64,000 nucleotides of DNA from Lachnospiraceae bacterium (GCA_902363665.1 CABJAW010000020.1:2484-66483), one strand, 5' to 3'. Counted from the first letter of the stretch, positions 17,235 to 27,701 are shown. Numbers and translations are program-made. The notes: a model not told the origin generated them from the letters alone.

Positions 17235-18476
17235 ATGAAAAAACAGACATTGATTTCTCTTTTATGTGCAGGCGTTTTAACGGCAGGTGCAGTTACCGGA
17301 CTGATGGGATTTGCAGATAAGGACAGTGCAAACGATGTTTCTCTTATGAGCAGTAAAAAAGTGGAGCTGATCTCTACAAGCTCTGATATCGATACCGCCG
17401 AGGTTTCAACAGACGGCACGATCACAGGAGTCAGCGATGTGGCAGCGGCAGTAATGCCGGCAGTCGTATCGATTACAAATAAATCAGTACAGGAAGTGCA
17501 GAACTACTTCAGCAGATACGGATACGGTGCTCCGTCTTATACAGAGGAGAGCACAAGTGCAGGCTCCGGAATCATCATCGGACAGAATGATGACGAGCTT
17601 TTGATCTGTACGAACAACCACGTAGTAGAAAACTCAACAGAACTTACCGTTGGTTTTGCAGACGGCTCCGCGTATGAGGCAGTTGTCAAAGGAACCGATG
17701 CAGCAAATGACCTGGCGGTTGTAGCGGTCAAACTGGATGATATTTCCGATGACACGATGGATGCAATCAAGATCGCAGAGATCGGTGATTCGGATGATCT
17801 GGTAGTCGGTCAGCAGGTTGTTGCGATCGGTAATGCACTTGGTTATGGACAGTCCGTAACGACCGGTATCGTCAGTGCGCTGAACCGTACGATCCAGATC
17901 GAGGGCAATGAGCAGACACTGATCCAGACTGATGCAGCAATCAATCCGGGCAACAGCGGCGGCGCACTTCTTGATATGCAGGGCAGAGTCATCGGTATCA
18001 ACTCCGCAAAGGCATCTGCGAACGGTGTTGAGGGTATGGGTTATGCGATCCCGATTTCTACTGCAAAACCGATTCTTGAGGATCTGATGAATAAAAAGAC
18101 AAGAACAGAAACGGTCAGTGAAGAGGACAGCGCTTATATCGGAATCACCGGCAAGGCAGTTTCGAATGAAATGTCAGAGCTTTACGGCATCCCGGAAGGC
18201 ATTTATGTCACTGATGTCAGTGAAGGAAGCCCGGCAGAGGATGCAGGTCTGAAGAAAGGTGACATCATCACAAAGTTTGATGGCAGCAGCGTGACAAGCA
18301 TGTCCGGTCTGAAAGAGACACTTGCTTACTATGCGGCAGGCGAGGAAGTTCCGGTTACCATCAGCCGTCAGTCCGGTGATGGATACGAGGAGCAGAAAGT
18401 AACACTGACCCTGGGGGCTGCAGCAGATTACCAGAGCCAGGCAGACGACAGTAATAACAGTAACTCCGGCAAGTAA
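17235..18476 (+). CDS. HtrA/DegP-like membrane-anchored serine protease
   Basis: 413 aa. One N-terminal hydrophobic segment anchors or exports the protein. The trypsin-like domain carries the complete triad His129 (TNNHVV), Asp159 (NDLAVV) and Ser241 (NPGNSGGALL). A PDZ domain follows (about 300-390: GIYVTDVSEGSPAEDAGLKKGD), then a short Ser/Asn-rich tail. The family degrades or refolds damaged proteins at the cell surface. AAGGAGG is 8 bases before ATG. It is a single gene. Confidence 0.92.
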   Translation: MKKQTLISLLCAGVLTAGAVTGLMGFADKDSANDVSLMSSKKVELISTSSDIDTAEVSTDGTITGVSDVAAAVMPAVVSITNKSVQEVQNYFSRYGYGAPSYTEESTSAGSGIIIGQNDDELLICTNNHVVENSTELTVGFADGSAYEAVVKGTDAANDLAVVAVKLDDISDDTMDAIKIAEIGDSDDLVVGQQVVAIGNALGYGQSVTTGIVSALNRTIQIEGNEQTLIQTDAAINPGNSGGALLDMQGRVIGINSAKASANGVEGMGYAIPISTAKPILEDLMNKKTRTETVSEEDSAYIGITGKAVSNEMSELYGIPEGIYVTDVSEGSPAEDAGLKKGDIITKFDGSSVTSMSGLKETLAYYAAGEEVPVTISRQSGDGYEEQKVTLTLGAAADYQSQADDSNNSNSGK

Positions 18477-18511
18477 ATAGATCATCTGGCATCAGAGTAT
18501 GTTTGGCGATG

Positions 18512-18534
18512 AGGCGGATTGCAAAGATCCGCTT
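18512..18534 (+). repeat. Dispersed hairpin repeat, family A copy 2
   Basis: AGGCGGAT, loop TGCAAAG, ATCCGCTT. It follows the HtrA stop by about 35 bp and is not followed by a T-run, so a terminator role is unlikely. Confidence 0.7.
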
Positions 18535-18603
18535 CGCAGCCGTAACAAAAACACATCGAGATAGCACAACGTTAAAGTAATAGCGTGCTGATGCAAAAAA
18601 TAA

Positions 18604-18632
18604 TTGCCAAATGATTTTTGGTAGTGTATAAT
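18604..18632 (+). promoter_or_regulatory. Sigma-A promoter upstream of gdhA
   Basis: TTGCCA (18604-18609), 17-bp spacer, TATAAT (18627-18632). The predicted start near 18639 would give gdhA a leader of about 220 nt containing the hairpin at 18663-18690. Confidence 0.65.
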
Positions 18633-18662
18633 AATCGCATGTGTGTGACGGAGCAGACATAG

Positions 18663-18690
18663 ATACCCGCGGCGCAGCCGCGGGTATTTT
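18663..18690 (+). terminator. Perfect 11-bp hairpin with short T-run in the gdhA leader
   Basis: ATACCCGCGGC (18663-18673), loop GCA, GCCGCGGGTAT (18677-18687), then TTTT including the last stem T. It could end a transcript or act as an attenuator for gdhA, because the best promoter lies upstream of it. The T-run is short for an efficient terminator. Confidence 0.6.
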
Positions 18691-18832
18691 GGGTTATATA
18701 GCGGACAGGATACAGCCTGCAGAGTGATAAAATTCATGTGCAGACCAAAATGACAGTCATCTGCTATGCGATAACCGGATATCCGTGAGGAGACGCGGCA
18801 GCAGAAACTGTGTTTTCCGGTATGCCGCATAA

Positions 18833-20197
<1,365 letters not shown>

Positions 20198-20254
20198 GGC
20201 TGATGTAAGCTGCATTATAAAAGAAAAAAGGCAGATCGCAAAGATGGTCTGAAC

Positions 20255-20294
20255 GGGGTCGAAATTCTGATTTTGGAATTTCGGCCTCTTTTTA
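20255..20294 (+). terminator. Intrinsic terminator of gdhA
   Basis: GGTCGAAATTC pairs with GAATTTCGGCC (one G-U) followed by TCTTTTT. It lies 57 bp after the gdhA stop. Confidence 0.85.
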
Positions 20295-20319
20295 TTTCGT
20301 GGCTCTCCTACAGGCAGTG

Positions 20320-20342
20320 AAGTGGATTGCAAATAGCCGCAT
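20320..20342 (+). repeat. Dispersed hairpin repeat, family A copy 3 (diverged)
   Basis: AAGTGGAT, loop TGCAAAT, AGCCGCATT. It carries the same flank CAGGCAGT(G) as copy 1 but mismatched stems, so it is a decaying copy. Confidence 0.55.
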
Positions 20343-20396
20343 TCTCCAAACAGTTGCCAAACCGCCGCAAACGACCTAAATTCTCTGCAATATCGC

Positions 20397-20425
20397 TTGC
20401 GTATCGAATGGAGGTATTATATAAT
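20397..20425 (+). promoter_or_regulatory. Possible promoter of the methyltransferase-GH3-HD-GYP operon
   Basis: TTGCGT (20397-20402), 17-bp spacer, perfect TATAAT (20420-20425), about 75 bp before the first gene. The -35 matches only 3 of 6 positions. Confidence 0.45.
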
Positions 20426-20500
20426 GATGCCAGGGTCAAAAACTGCGTATCTGGATGACAGTTCGGAAATCTGATCCTGCGTGAAAACAAACGATATGGA

Positions 20501-21100
20501 ATGAAACGGAAAACGAGAATGACTTGGGTGGAATGGACTGGATGTGCAGGTTTTCTGTGCTATTTTCTTTATGATATCAACAGCATTACGTGGAAAAACA
20601 AGCTGCTTCAGAGGTTCTTTTTACTGGGGACTCTGTTAGTGGCTTTTTCCAGTGTCGGGATTATTGCAGATGGTTTTGACGGGATGAGGAAGCAGCCGCT
20701 GTGTGTGGTGTTTTTCGGAATATTTGCATTGTTTTTTTTCGGACTAATGGTGTATACTCTGTTTTTTGCATTACCGTTTGGAGAAACGTATGTGGAGGAA
20801 AATCACAGAAGAAAAACGTATACGAAAGGCATGTATGCACTGTGCCGCCATCCCGGTGTCCTGTGGTTTGCACTTTTCTATCTGGCACTTGCACTTATGA
20901 TCGGAACAGCGCGTGCTGCTGTGGACGGTGCTCTTTTGACAGCATGGAATGTCTGCTACATCTGTCTGCAGGATCGGGTGATTTTTCCACAGACGTTTTA
21001 TGATTATGAGAAATACAGAAAAACGACTCCGTTTCTCTTTCCAAACCGGAAAAGTGCCGGAAGGTGTTTTGACTTTTTCAGAAGGGAGATGAAAAAATGA
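20501..21100 (+). CDS. Isoprenylcysteine/phospholipid-methyltransferase-like membrane protein
   Basis: 199 aa with four or five membrane spans. The C-terminal half carries the ICMT/PEMT-type signature: YALCRHPGVLWF, about 60 further residues, then YEKYRKTTPFLFP. This is the RHP...E/Y arrangement that binds S-adenosylmethionine at the membrane face in that superfamily. The methyl acceptor is unknown. The ribosome site before ATG 20501 is poor; ATG 20519 (MTWVEW) is an alternative. Its stop overlaps the next start (ATGA), so it is translationally coupled to the GH3-like gene. Confidence 0.65.
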   Translation: MKRKTRMTWVEWTGCAGFLCYFLYDINSITWKNKLLQRFFLLGTLLVAFSSVGIIADGFDGMRKQPLCVVFFGIFALFFFGLMVYTLFFALPFGETYVEENHRRKTYTKGMYALCRHPGVLWFALFYLALALMIGTARAAVDGALLTAWNVCYICLQDRVIFPQTFYDYEKYRKTTPFLFPNRKSAGRCFDFFRREMKK

Positions 21101-22704
21101 GCCTTAGCGAACGGCTGCAAAAGCGGGAATATCAGGAAATCTGGAATCAGTACTGTGGATTTCTGGATCTGAACATTGAAGAATATATGAAGATTCAGAA
21201 TCGCCTGATGGAAGAACAGATTCAGCTTTTTAGCAGCTGTGAGCTTGGTTCATTGATTCTGAAGGGGAAAAGACCGCAGACGATAGAAGAGTTTCGCAGG
21301 ATGGTTCCACTGACAACGTATGAGGATTATGCGGATATTCTTCTGAGAAAACAGGCGGAAAGTCTTCCGGGAAATCCGGTGATCTGGATTCAGACAACAT
21401 GGGAAGGCGGAAAGCATCCGATCAAGGTGGCACCGTATACACGAAGTATGCTGGATACGTTTCGGAATAATGTTGTGGCCTGCCTGCTTCTGGCAACAAG
21501 TGAGGAGAAGGGACATTTTTCCTACGAGGAAGGAGATAAGATGCTTTACGGGCTGGCGCCGCTGCCGTATGCAACGGGGCTTTTGCCGCTGCTTCTTGGT
21601 GAGGAGACAGATATTCGTTTTCTGCCGGAAGTAAAGGAAGCAGTGAATATGACATTCAGTCAGCGTAATAAGCTTGGATTTAAGCTGGCACTGCAAAAGG
21701 ATGTAGAACTGTTTTTCGGTCTGGGAAGTGTGACGTATGCAGTGAGCCAGAGTCTGGCATCATCAGGAGGAGGCAGCGGCAATCTGCGCAGTCTGCTTGG
21801 CTGTGAGCCGCATATGCTTTATCGGATGGCCCGGGCAAAGCATCTAAGCAAAAAAGAGGGCCGGCCGATTCGTCCCAAAGACCTGTTTGGGCTGAAGGGA
21901 TTTATGGTAGCGGGAACGGACAACCGCTGTTATAAGGACGAGCTGGAAGAATTATGGGGAATCCGGCCAATGGAGATTTTTGCAGGTACAGAACCGTCCC
22001 TGATCGGAACGGAAAGCTGGACACGCGATGGCATGTACTTTTTTCCGGACAGCTGTTTCTATGAGTTTATCACAGAAAAAGATATGGAGGAGTTGGAGGA
22101 ACATCCGGATTTTATTCCACAGACACTTTTGATGAATGAGGTGCTGCCGGGCGAAAAATATGAGCTGGTGCTGACAGTATTAAAGGGCGGTGCGTTTGTC
22201 CGGTACCGCTGCGGTGATGTATATCGCTGTGTTGGGCTGTCAAACCGGGAGGATGGGACAAAAATTCCACGTTTTGAATATATTGACCGTGTGCCTTCGA
22301 TTATAGATATTGCGGGATTTACAAGAATATCTGAAAATGGGATCATAAGTGCGATCCGCTTATCCGGTCTTCCGGTGATACATTGGACGGCGGCAAAAGA
22401 ATTTAATGAACAGAACCGGCCGTTTCTGCATCTGTATGTGGAAATGGAGTCAGAAGCGTTTGTACAGCGGGCAGTGAGCACAGAGATTCTGAGGGAGATT
22501 CTGACGACATATTTTAAATACATCGATCAGGATTACCGCGATCTGAAAAAGATACTCGGAATGGATCCTCTGGTCGTGACGATTTTGCGGTGTGGGAGTT
22601 TTGAGGCATACCGAGAAAAAAACGGAAAAGAGATCCGGCATATGAATCCTTCAAAGAGAGAACTGACGGAATTGATTCAGATACAGAAAAGCAATTGGAG
22701 ATAA
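21097..22704 (+). CDS. GH3-like adenylate-forming enzyme
   Basis: 535 aa, similar along its length to the GH3 (auxin-responsive promoter) family. In plants these enzymes adenylate a carboxylic acid and join it to an amino acid. Visible pieces are the nucleotide-loop region TTWEGGKHPIK (near residue 98), the FAGTEPSLIG motif (near 300), YRCGDVYRC, and FEYIDRVPSIIDIAGFTRISE before the C-terminal lid. The nucleotide loop is degenerate compared with the usual SSGT-type sequence, so activity needs testing. It is the middle gene of a coupled three-gene operon and lies 4 bp from the next gene. Bacterial substrates of this family are unknown. Confidence 0.7.
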   Translation: MSLSERLQKREYQEIWNQYCGFLDLNIEEYMKIQNRLMEEQIQLFSSCELGSLILKGKRPQTIEEFRRMVPLTTYEDYADILLRKQAESLPGNPVIWIQTTWEGGKHPIKVAPYTRSMLDTFRNNVVACLLLATSEEKGHFSYEEGDKMLYGLAPLPYATGLLPLLLGEETDIRFLPEVKEAVNMTFSQRNKLGFKLALQKDVELFFGLGSVTYAVSQSLASSGGGSGNLRSLLGCEPHMLYRMARAKHLSKKEGRPIRPKDLFGLKGFMVAGTDNRCYKDELEELWGIRPMEIFAGTEPSLIGTESWTRDGMYFFPDSCFYEFITEKDMEELEEHPDFIPQTLLMNEVLPGEKYELVLTVLKGGAFVRYRCGDVYRCVGLSNREDGTKIPRFEYIDRVPSIIDIAGFTRISENGIISAIRLSGLPVIHWTAAKEFNEQNRPFLHLYVEMESEAFVQRAVSTEILREILTTYFKYIDQDYRDLKKILGMDPLVVTILRCGSFEAYREKNGKEIRHMNPSKRELTELIQIQKSNWR

Positions 22705-22708
22705 AACG

Positions 22709-25228
22709 ATGGGGACCTATGGATATATTTCGTGTATTGCACTTTTTTGTTACGTTTTTATGCTGCTTTTGATGCTGGCAGCACGGCGGAATAAGATTGC
22801 GAACAGCTTTCTGATCCTGCTCATCGCGATGATCTGCTGGACCGGAGGTTCTCTTTTTATGAGAAATCTGATCTGGCCCGGGTACCGGTTCTGGTATCAC
22901 GTATCATTGTTCGGGCTGTTTGCCCTGCCCTTTGGATACTATCGTTTTATTACGGAATTTGCAGGGAAAACGAAAAAAAGCGAAAGTATTTTTTATGGTG
23001 TGCTGTATCTGCTTTTATTTGCAGTCAATGTGCCGCATGGATTTTTGCTGGCACCGCCGGAGCTGGTGAAGACGGGTGAAAAACTCTCGTTTGTCTATCG
23101 GACAAACTGGCATGTGATTTTACTTTTTGCAGCGGGTGGACTGACTGTGATCCATGTGCTAAGTGTACTGCTGCACTTTTGCCGGAAAAACCGGACGATG
23201 GGCAAGCAGTTTCAGCCGATCCTCCTTGGTATCTGTTTTCTGTTTGCCGGACAGATCGCGCTTCTGATACCGGTGTTTTCCGGATTCCCGATAGATATTC
23301 TTGGTGGATTGGTCAATGCATTTTTAATTCTGTATGCACTGATACGGAGAAGACTGTTTCAGCTGCGGCTCCTGGCATCTGAGGGGCTGTGTTATGGTGT
23401 CGGGCTCTTGTTGAATTTTGTGCTCTACTTTAACTTATCGCCTTATATTGCGGATGCACTGCAGCAGATTCTTCCGCAGACCTCAAATTATTATTCCCTG
23501 GTATTTTCTGTGTGTTTTCTGGGAACAGCAATGCTTTTGGCATTTGTCTGGCGTGAGATTATGAAAAACGTATTCGTGAAGGAAGAGCTGCAGCAGGCGG
23601 AGGATCTCAAAAATTTCAGCGCTGCCGTATCCAGGAGCCTCTGTGTTCAGGACATTCTGGATGAGATCATTCATGTGATCCGGCGTACGGTGCAGGTAGA
23701 AGGCATCTATATCTGTATTCAGGAGCTGCAAAGCGGTGATTATCTGATGAAGTATAGTGACGGACCTTTGGATGACCGTTCCTTTCGTCTGAAAAAGGAC
23801 AATCCGATGGTGTGCTGGCTGAAAAAGAGCGAAGGAATCCTCATGCGGGAATTCAGGACAACTGTGGAATATAAAGCCATGTGGGAAGCAGAGAAAAAAC
23901 AGCTGAGAGATCAGAAGATTGAAGCATGCATCGGACTGAAGGATGATGAAGATCTGGTGGGTGTACTTCTTTTGGGAGAAAAGAAGGGACATAAGAAGCT
24001 GGATAACAATGATCTGAAGCTGCTCAACTCGATTGCCTCTGTGGCATCAATTGCGATCAAAAATGCACGGCTTTATGAGCAGGCTTATTACGAGGCACGG
24101 ACAGATGAACTGACCGGACTTTTGAACCGGAAATATTTTACAGAGGTACTCAATGAGGAGTTCGAGAAAAACAAAGAAGGTTCGCTTGCACTGGTGATCC
24201 TTAATCTGGATGATTTCAAGCTTTACAATCAGCTGTATGGTACGAAGCAGGGGGATGAAACGCTGAAACAGGTCGGCAGGATCATTCAGGCAAGTGTCGG
24301 CGATAATGGGTATGTGGCGCGGTATACCGGGAAGGAATTCGCCGTGCTGCTTCCGAAGTACGATGTTTATGCGGCAAAGAACCTGACAGAATCCATTCAG
24401 AAGCAGATCTTTGCGATGAACCAGCACTCAGAGGACTGTACGCTGAAGGTACTGACCGTCAGTGCCGGCATCAGCGCGGCGCCGTATGCGGCGCGGACGG
24501 TCGGGGAGCTTCTCGAGAACGTGGATATGGCTGTTTACCATGTAAAGCGGAATGGAAAGAATGGCATCAAGGTATTTGATACACTGATCCAGGAGAAGCT
24601 GAGCACGAAGGAAGGGCAGACAGATCACGAGCATATTTATCAGGAATATGAGTCGACGATCTACGCACTCACTGCGGCAATCAATACAAAGGATCATTAT
24701 ACATTCCAGCATTCGAAGAATGTGGCATATTATGCGACGGAGCTTGCAAAAGCGCTGAATCTGAATTCTGATGTGATTGAGATCGTGCGTCAGGCGGCTC
24801 TGCTTCACGACATCGGAAAGATCGGAATTCCGGAGAGCATTTTGAACAAGCCCGGGCGGCTGACGGATGACGAATACGATGTGATCAAGGGGCATGTGGA
24901 GGCATCCATCGGAATTATCCGTCATTTGCCTTCGCTGGATTATGTGATCCCGGCGGTGATCGGTCATCATGAACGTTATGACGGAAAAGGGTATCCAAGA
25001 CGGATTGCGGGAGAGAATATTCCTCTGACTGCACGTATTCTGTGTGTGGCGGATTCCTTTGATGCAATGACTTCAAAGCGCTGCTACAAAGACGGCATTC
25101 CGGTCGAACGTGTGCTGAAGATTCTTCGGGAAGAAGAAGGCCGTCAGTTTGATCCGAAGCTGGCAAGGGTCTTTGGAGAGCTGGTGGAAAACGGAACGAT
25201 ACATGTGGTAAAGGAGTCTGTTGCCTGA
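22709..25228 (+). CDS. Membrane GAF / degenerate GGDEF / HD-GYP signalling protein
   Basis: 839 aa. Residues 1-290 hold about seven or eight membrane spans in a histidine-kinase-N-terminal-like sensor. A GAF-type domain follows (about 300-455), then a GGDEF-fold domain (about 465-630). There the signature is TGKEF rather than GGDEF, so cyclase activity is doubtful. The C-terminal HD-GYP domain is intact: HDIGKIGIPESILNKPG, then HHERYDGKGYPRRIAGE, then ADSFDAMTS. The likely reaction is c-di-GMP (or related dinucleotide) hydrolysis, controlled by the sensor and possibly by GTP in the degenerate GGDEF. It is the last gene of the operon. Confidence 0.85.
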   Translation: MGTYGYISCIALFCYVFMLLLMLAARRNKIANSFLILLIAMICWTGGSLFMRNLIWPGYRFWYHVSLFGLFALPFGYYRFITEFAGKTKKSESIFYGVLYLLLFAVNVPHGFLLAPPELVKTGEKLSFVYRTNWHVILLFAAGGLTVIHVLSVLLHFCRKNRTMGKQFQPILLGICFLFAGQIALLIPVFSGFPIDILGGLVNAFLILYALIRRRLFQLRLLASEGLCYGVGLLLNFVLYFNLSPYIADALQQILPQTSNYYSLVFSVCFLGTAMLLAFVWREIMKNVFVKEELQQAEDLKNFSAAVSRSLCVQDILDEIIHVIRRTVQVEGIYICIQELQSGDYLMKYSDGPLDDRSFRLKKDNPMVCWLKKSEGILMREFRTTVEYKAMWEAEKKQLRDQKIEACIGLKDDEDLVGVLLLGEKKGHKKLDNNDLKLLNSIASVASIAIKNARLYEQAYYEARTDELTGLLNRKYFTEVLNEEFEKNKEGSLALVILNLDDFKLYNQLYGTKQGDETLKQVGRIIQASVGDNGYVARYTGKEFAVLLPKYDVYAAKNLTESIQKQIFAMNQHSEDCTLKVLTVSAGISAAPYAARTVGELLENVDMAVYHVKRNGKNGIKVFDTLIQEKLSTKEGQTDHEHIYQEYESTIYALTAAINTKDHYTFQHSKNVAYYATELAKALNLNSDVIEIVRQAALLHDIGKIGIPESILNKPGRLTDDEYDVIKGHVEASIGIIRHLPSLDYVIPAVIGHHERYDGKGYPRRIAGENIPLTARILCVADSFDAMTSKRCYKDGIPVERVLKILREEEGRQFDPKLARVFGELVENGTIHVVKESVA

Positions 25229-25344
25229 AAAGGGAACAGGCTCCAGTCCTGTTTTGCGTGAGTAATAAGCATGGCTGAGAATCATACAAAAATGTAAGAA
25301 TTGCGAAAAAAGATTGCGAAAATGAGCTCTTGGATGCTATTATA

Positions 25345-25502
25345 AAAAAATCGTAACTGTTCAGAGCCAACCTCCAAAATGCTACGCATTTCGTCGGTGT
25401 GGCGTATCCGCCAAATAAAATTTCAAAAACAGGCTTAAAAATGCAAGCATTTTCCGCCTTTTTTATGAAATTTTGCTTGGCTCTGAACAGTTACAAAAAA
25501 TC
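25345..25502. mobile_element. MITE-like element with 18-bp terminal inverted repeats and 8-bp duplication
   Basis: GTAACTGTTCAGAGCCAA (25353-25370) is repeated inverted without mismatch as TTGGCTCTGAACAGTTAC (25477-25494). The direct repeat AAAAAATC flanks both ends (25345-25352 and 25495-25502). The 142-bp body has no coding capacity, and its inner part also pairs (AAATTTCA/TGAAATTT). This is the form of a non-autonomous transposon mobilised in trans by a transposase making 8-bp target duplications. It sits 42 bp before lacI. Confidence 0.75.
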
Positions 25503-25544
25503 GATAAAAGACAATAAAAGTAAGTGAAGTAAAGTGGGGCAGAA

Positions 25545-26522
25545 ATGGCAGGAATCAGAGATGTAGCGGCATATGCAGGCGTAGGAGTTGGAACAGTATC
25601 AAGAGCATTAAACAAGACAGGATATGTATCAGAAGAAACAAGGAAAAAGATTGATGAGGCAGTAAAGGCACTGAATTACCAGCCAAATGAGCTGGCCAGA
25701 AATCTGTATCGGAACCGAAGCGGTATAATAGGGGTAATTGTTCCAGATCTGGAAAATCCTTTTTTTGCAAAATTTATGAAATATACAGAGATGGAGCTGT
25801 ATCGATACGGATATCGTGCAGTTGTATGCAATACAGTAGAAATCAGCAATCGTGTGGAAGAAATGATTCACCTGATGGAAAAAAATGTGCTGGACGGTCT
25901 GATCGTCGGTGTGGATCCGCCGGATGAAAAAATTCTGAAGCGATTGAAAAAACCAGTTGTAAGTATGGATCGAAACTGGGGAGAAAAAGTTCCGGTTATT
26001 ACATCAGACAGCAAAAAAGGCGGACGGTTGATTGCAGAACGAATCATAGAGTCCGGTTGTAGGAATATCCTGATGATTGAAGGGCGGACGTATATACGGC
26101 AGCCGTTTGAGGAGCGCAGCAAGGGCGTAAAACAGATACTCAGAGAGCATGGGATTTCTGTTATTTCGGCGGAAGTAGAATGGAACGTATTAAGCTATGA
26201 GTACTATGCGCAGATGGTAGAAAAATATCTGGATCTGTTCGATGATGTGGATGCGGTCTATGTAGGAGATCTTCTGGCAGTGGCCTGTATGGCGGTCGCA
26301 GAAAAACGTGGAATCCAGATCCCGGAAGAACTTAAAATTATCGGCTATGACGGGCTGGATATCGGAAAATTTGTAAATCCCCCGCTGACGACAGTCAAGC
26401 AGAATATTCCGCAGATGGCAAAATGCTGCGTAGATACTATCATGCATCTGCTGGATGGTGATACAGAGATAGAAATGAAACAGGTTTGTGATGTGGAACT
26501 AATAAAAGGTGGAACAATGTAG
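25545..26522 (+). CDS. LacI-family transcriptional repressor
   Basis: 325 aa. The N-terminal helix-turn-helix and hinge read IRDVAAYAGVGVGTVSRALNK followed by LNYQPNELARNL. The periplasmic-binding-protein-like sugar domain begins IGVIVPDLENPFF and includes VYVGDLLAVACMAVAEKRG and IGYDGLDIG. It precedes a GH32 gene, so the inducer is probably a fructoside or its phosphate. Two TGGAAC/GTTCCA inverted repeats, one over its own 3' end and one over the GH32 promoter, are the likely operators. It probably represses the now-truncated sugar gene. Confidence 0.9.
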   Translation: MAGIRDVAAYAGVGVGTVSRALNKTGYVSEETRKKIDEAVKALNYQPNELARNLYRNRSGIIGVIVPDLENPFFAKFMKYTEMELYRYGYRAVVCNTVEISNRVEEMIHLMEKNVLDGLIVGVDPPDEKILKRLKKPVVSMDRNWGEKVPVITSDSKKGGRLIAERIIESGCRNILMIEGRTYIRQPFEERSKGVKQILREHGISVISAEVEWNVLSYEYYAQMVEKYLDLFDDVDAVYVGDLLAVACMAVAEKRGIQIPEELKIIGYDGLDIGKFVNPPLTTVKQNIPQMAKCCVDTIMHLLDGDTEIEMKQVCDVELIKGGTM

Positions 26523-26531
26523 TTTGTTCCA
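26510..26531 (+). promoter_or_regulatory. Inverted repeat at the lacI end: auxiliary operator or terminator hairpin
   Basis: TGGAACAA, six bases, TTGTTCCA. Its half-sites match the operator at 26671-26684 but are spaced 10 bp instead of 2. As RNA it is an 8-bp hairpin followed by TTTATATAA, a weak terminator shape. Centre-to-centre distance to the second operator is 157 bp, about 15 helical turns. Confidence 0.5.
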
Positions 26532-26634
26532 TTTATATAATACAGATAGAAGCGATAAATTGAAGCTGAGAAGACAGTATATAGAAGTTAAAATATACAG
26601 TTTTCTTGGCTTTTATTTGTATTTTTTTTCTGTA

Positions 26635-26663
26635 TTGACAAAAAAACAGCTGCGATATATAAT
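26635..26663 (+). promoter_or_regulatory. Consensus sigma-A promoter of the GH32 gene
   Basis: TTGACA (26635-26640), 17-bp spacer, TATAAT (26658-26663): both hexamers and the spacing are perfect. The start point is expected near 26670, inside or beside the operator. Confidence 0.92.
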
Positions 26664-26670
26664 ACGTGTA

Positions 26671-26684
26671 TGGAACGGGTTCCA
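26671..26684 (+). promoter_or_regulatory. LacI-type operator
   Basis: TGGAACGGGTTCCA: a perfect 6-bp inverted repeat with two central bases. It starts right at the expected transcription start, where bound repressor would block initiation. The adjacent LacI-family gene is the obvious binder (inference). Confidence 0.75.
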
Positions 26685-26705
26685 CTTCAAAGAAGGAGGA
26701 AAAAG

Positions 26706-27701
26706 ATGGATTTTTACAGTGGAAATTACAGAAAAGCGGAGCTGTTTATCCGGAAGGCAGGAGAAGAAAATGGAACGTTTTCATTAATGGGAAAAGGACA
26801 GCAGGTGTTTGTGACAGAGGTGGTTAATGATATTTTTCATAAAATGACAGTTGAACTTTGTGAGAATACAGAATATCAGCTGATATGGACAAATTCGCTG
26901 ATCAGTCAGATGTATCTGTGCGGAAATGAAGACGTAGAAGAGACAGGGATTAAATATCTGATTGTAAATAATGAACAGCCGGAAAAAACAGAAGTTTTTG
27001 ACACTTCCTGGAGAGAACAGTTCCATTTTACCCCTTATGTAAATTGGAGCAATGACCCGAATGGCCTATGCTGGTTTCATGGAAAATATCATTTATATTA
27101 CCAGGCAAATCCACATGAGCAAAAATGGGATAATATATACTGGGGACATGCAGTGAGTAAAGATCTGGTTCACTGGAATTATCTTCCATATGCATTGGAA
27201 CCTCAGTCGGAGATTCTGGAATCACATGACCTGGTCGGCGGAGCTTTTTCCGGATCCGCAGTCGTTTTGCCGGATGGCCTTAGAATTTTCTTTACCAGAG
27301 ATTTGGAAAAACGTGGAAAACCGGAAACGATCCGTCAGTCACAGGCAACGGCATTCAGCAAAGACGGGCTTGTTTTTTCGGAAGAACAGGAGATTCTGCC
27401 GGCTTATGCCGTGGAAGGAATTGATATGAACTTCCGGGATCCCAAAGTTTTTCGGGCTGATGGGAAATGGTATATGGTTTTGGCAACCAACTATTTTGGA
27501 AAGGGCAGTATTCTTTTGTTTTCCTCAGAAAATATGCTTCAATGGGAATTTGTCAGACCACTGATCCAGGAAGATGATCCTGAGATCCCAAGTATGGAAT
27601 GTCCGGATTTCTTTCCTTTGGGGGAGAAGTCATGGGTGCTTCTTGCGTCAGTCATGGGGATTCGGACAAGATATGGGCACATCGGAAGTACCTTCTTTTG
27701 A
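26706..27701 (+). pseudogene. GH32 fructan/sucrose hydrolase, 3' truncated
   Basis: 331 codons remain from ATG 26706 (AGAAGGAGG upstream). It is a beta-fructosidase of family GH32, acting on sucrose, inulin-type fructans or sucrose phosphate. An N-terminal extension of about 95 residues precedes the catalytic five-blade propeller. The nucleophile motif NWSNDPNG, the FRDPKVF stabiliser and the MECPDFF acid/base motif are all present. True homology stops near SWVLLASVMG (about 27660), where a transposase fragment begins on the other strand. The rest of the propeller and the C-terminal beta-sandwich are lost, so activity is unlikely. No signal peptide is seen. Confidence 0.85.
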
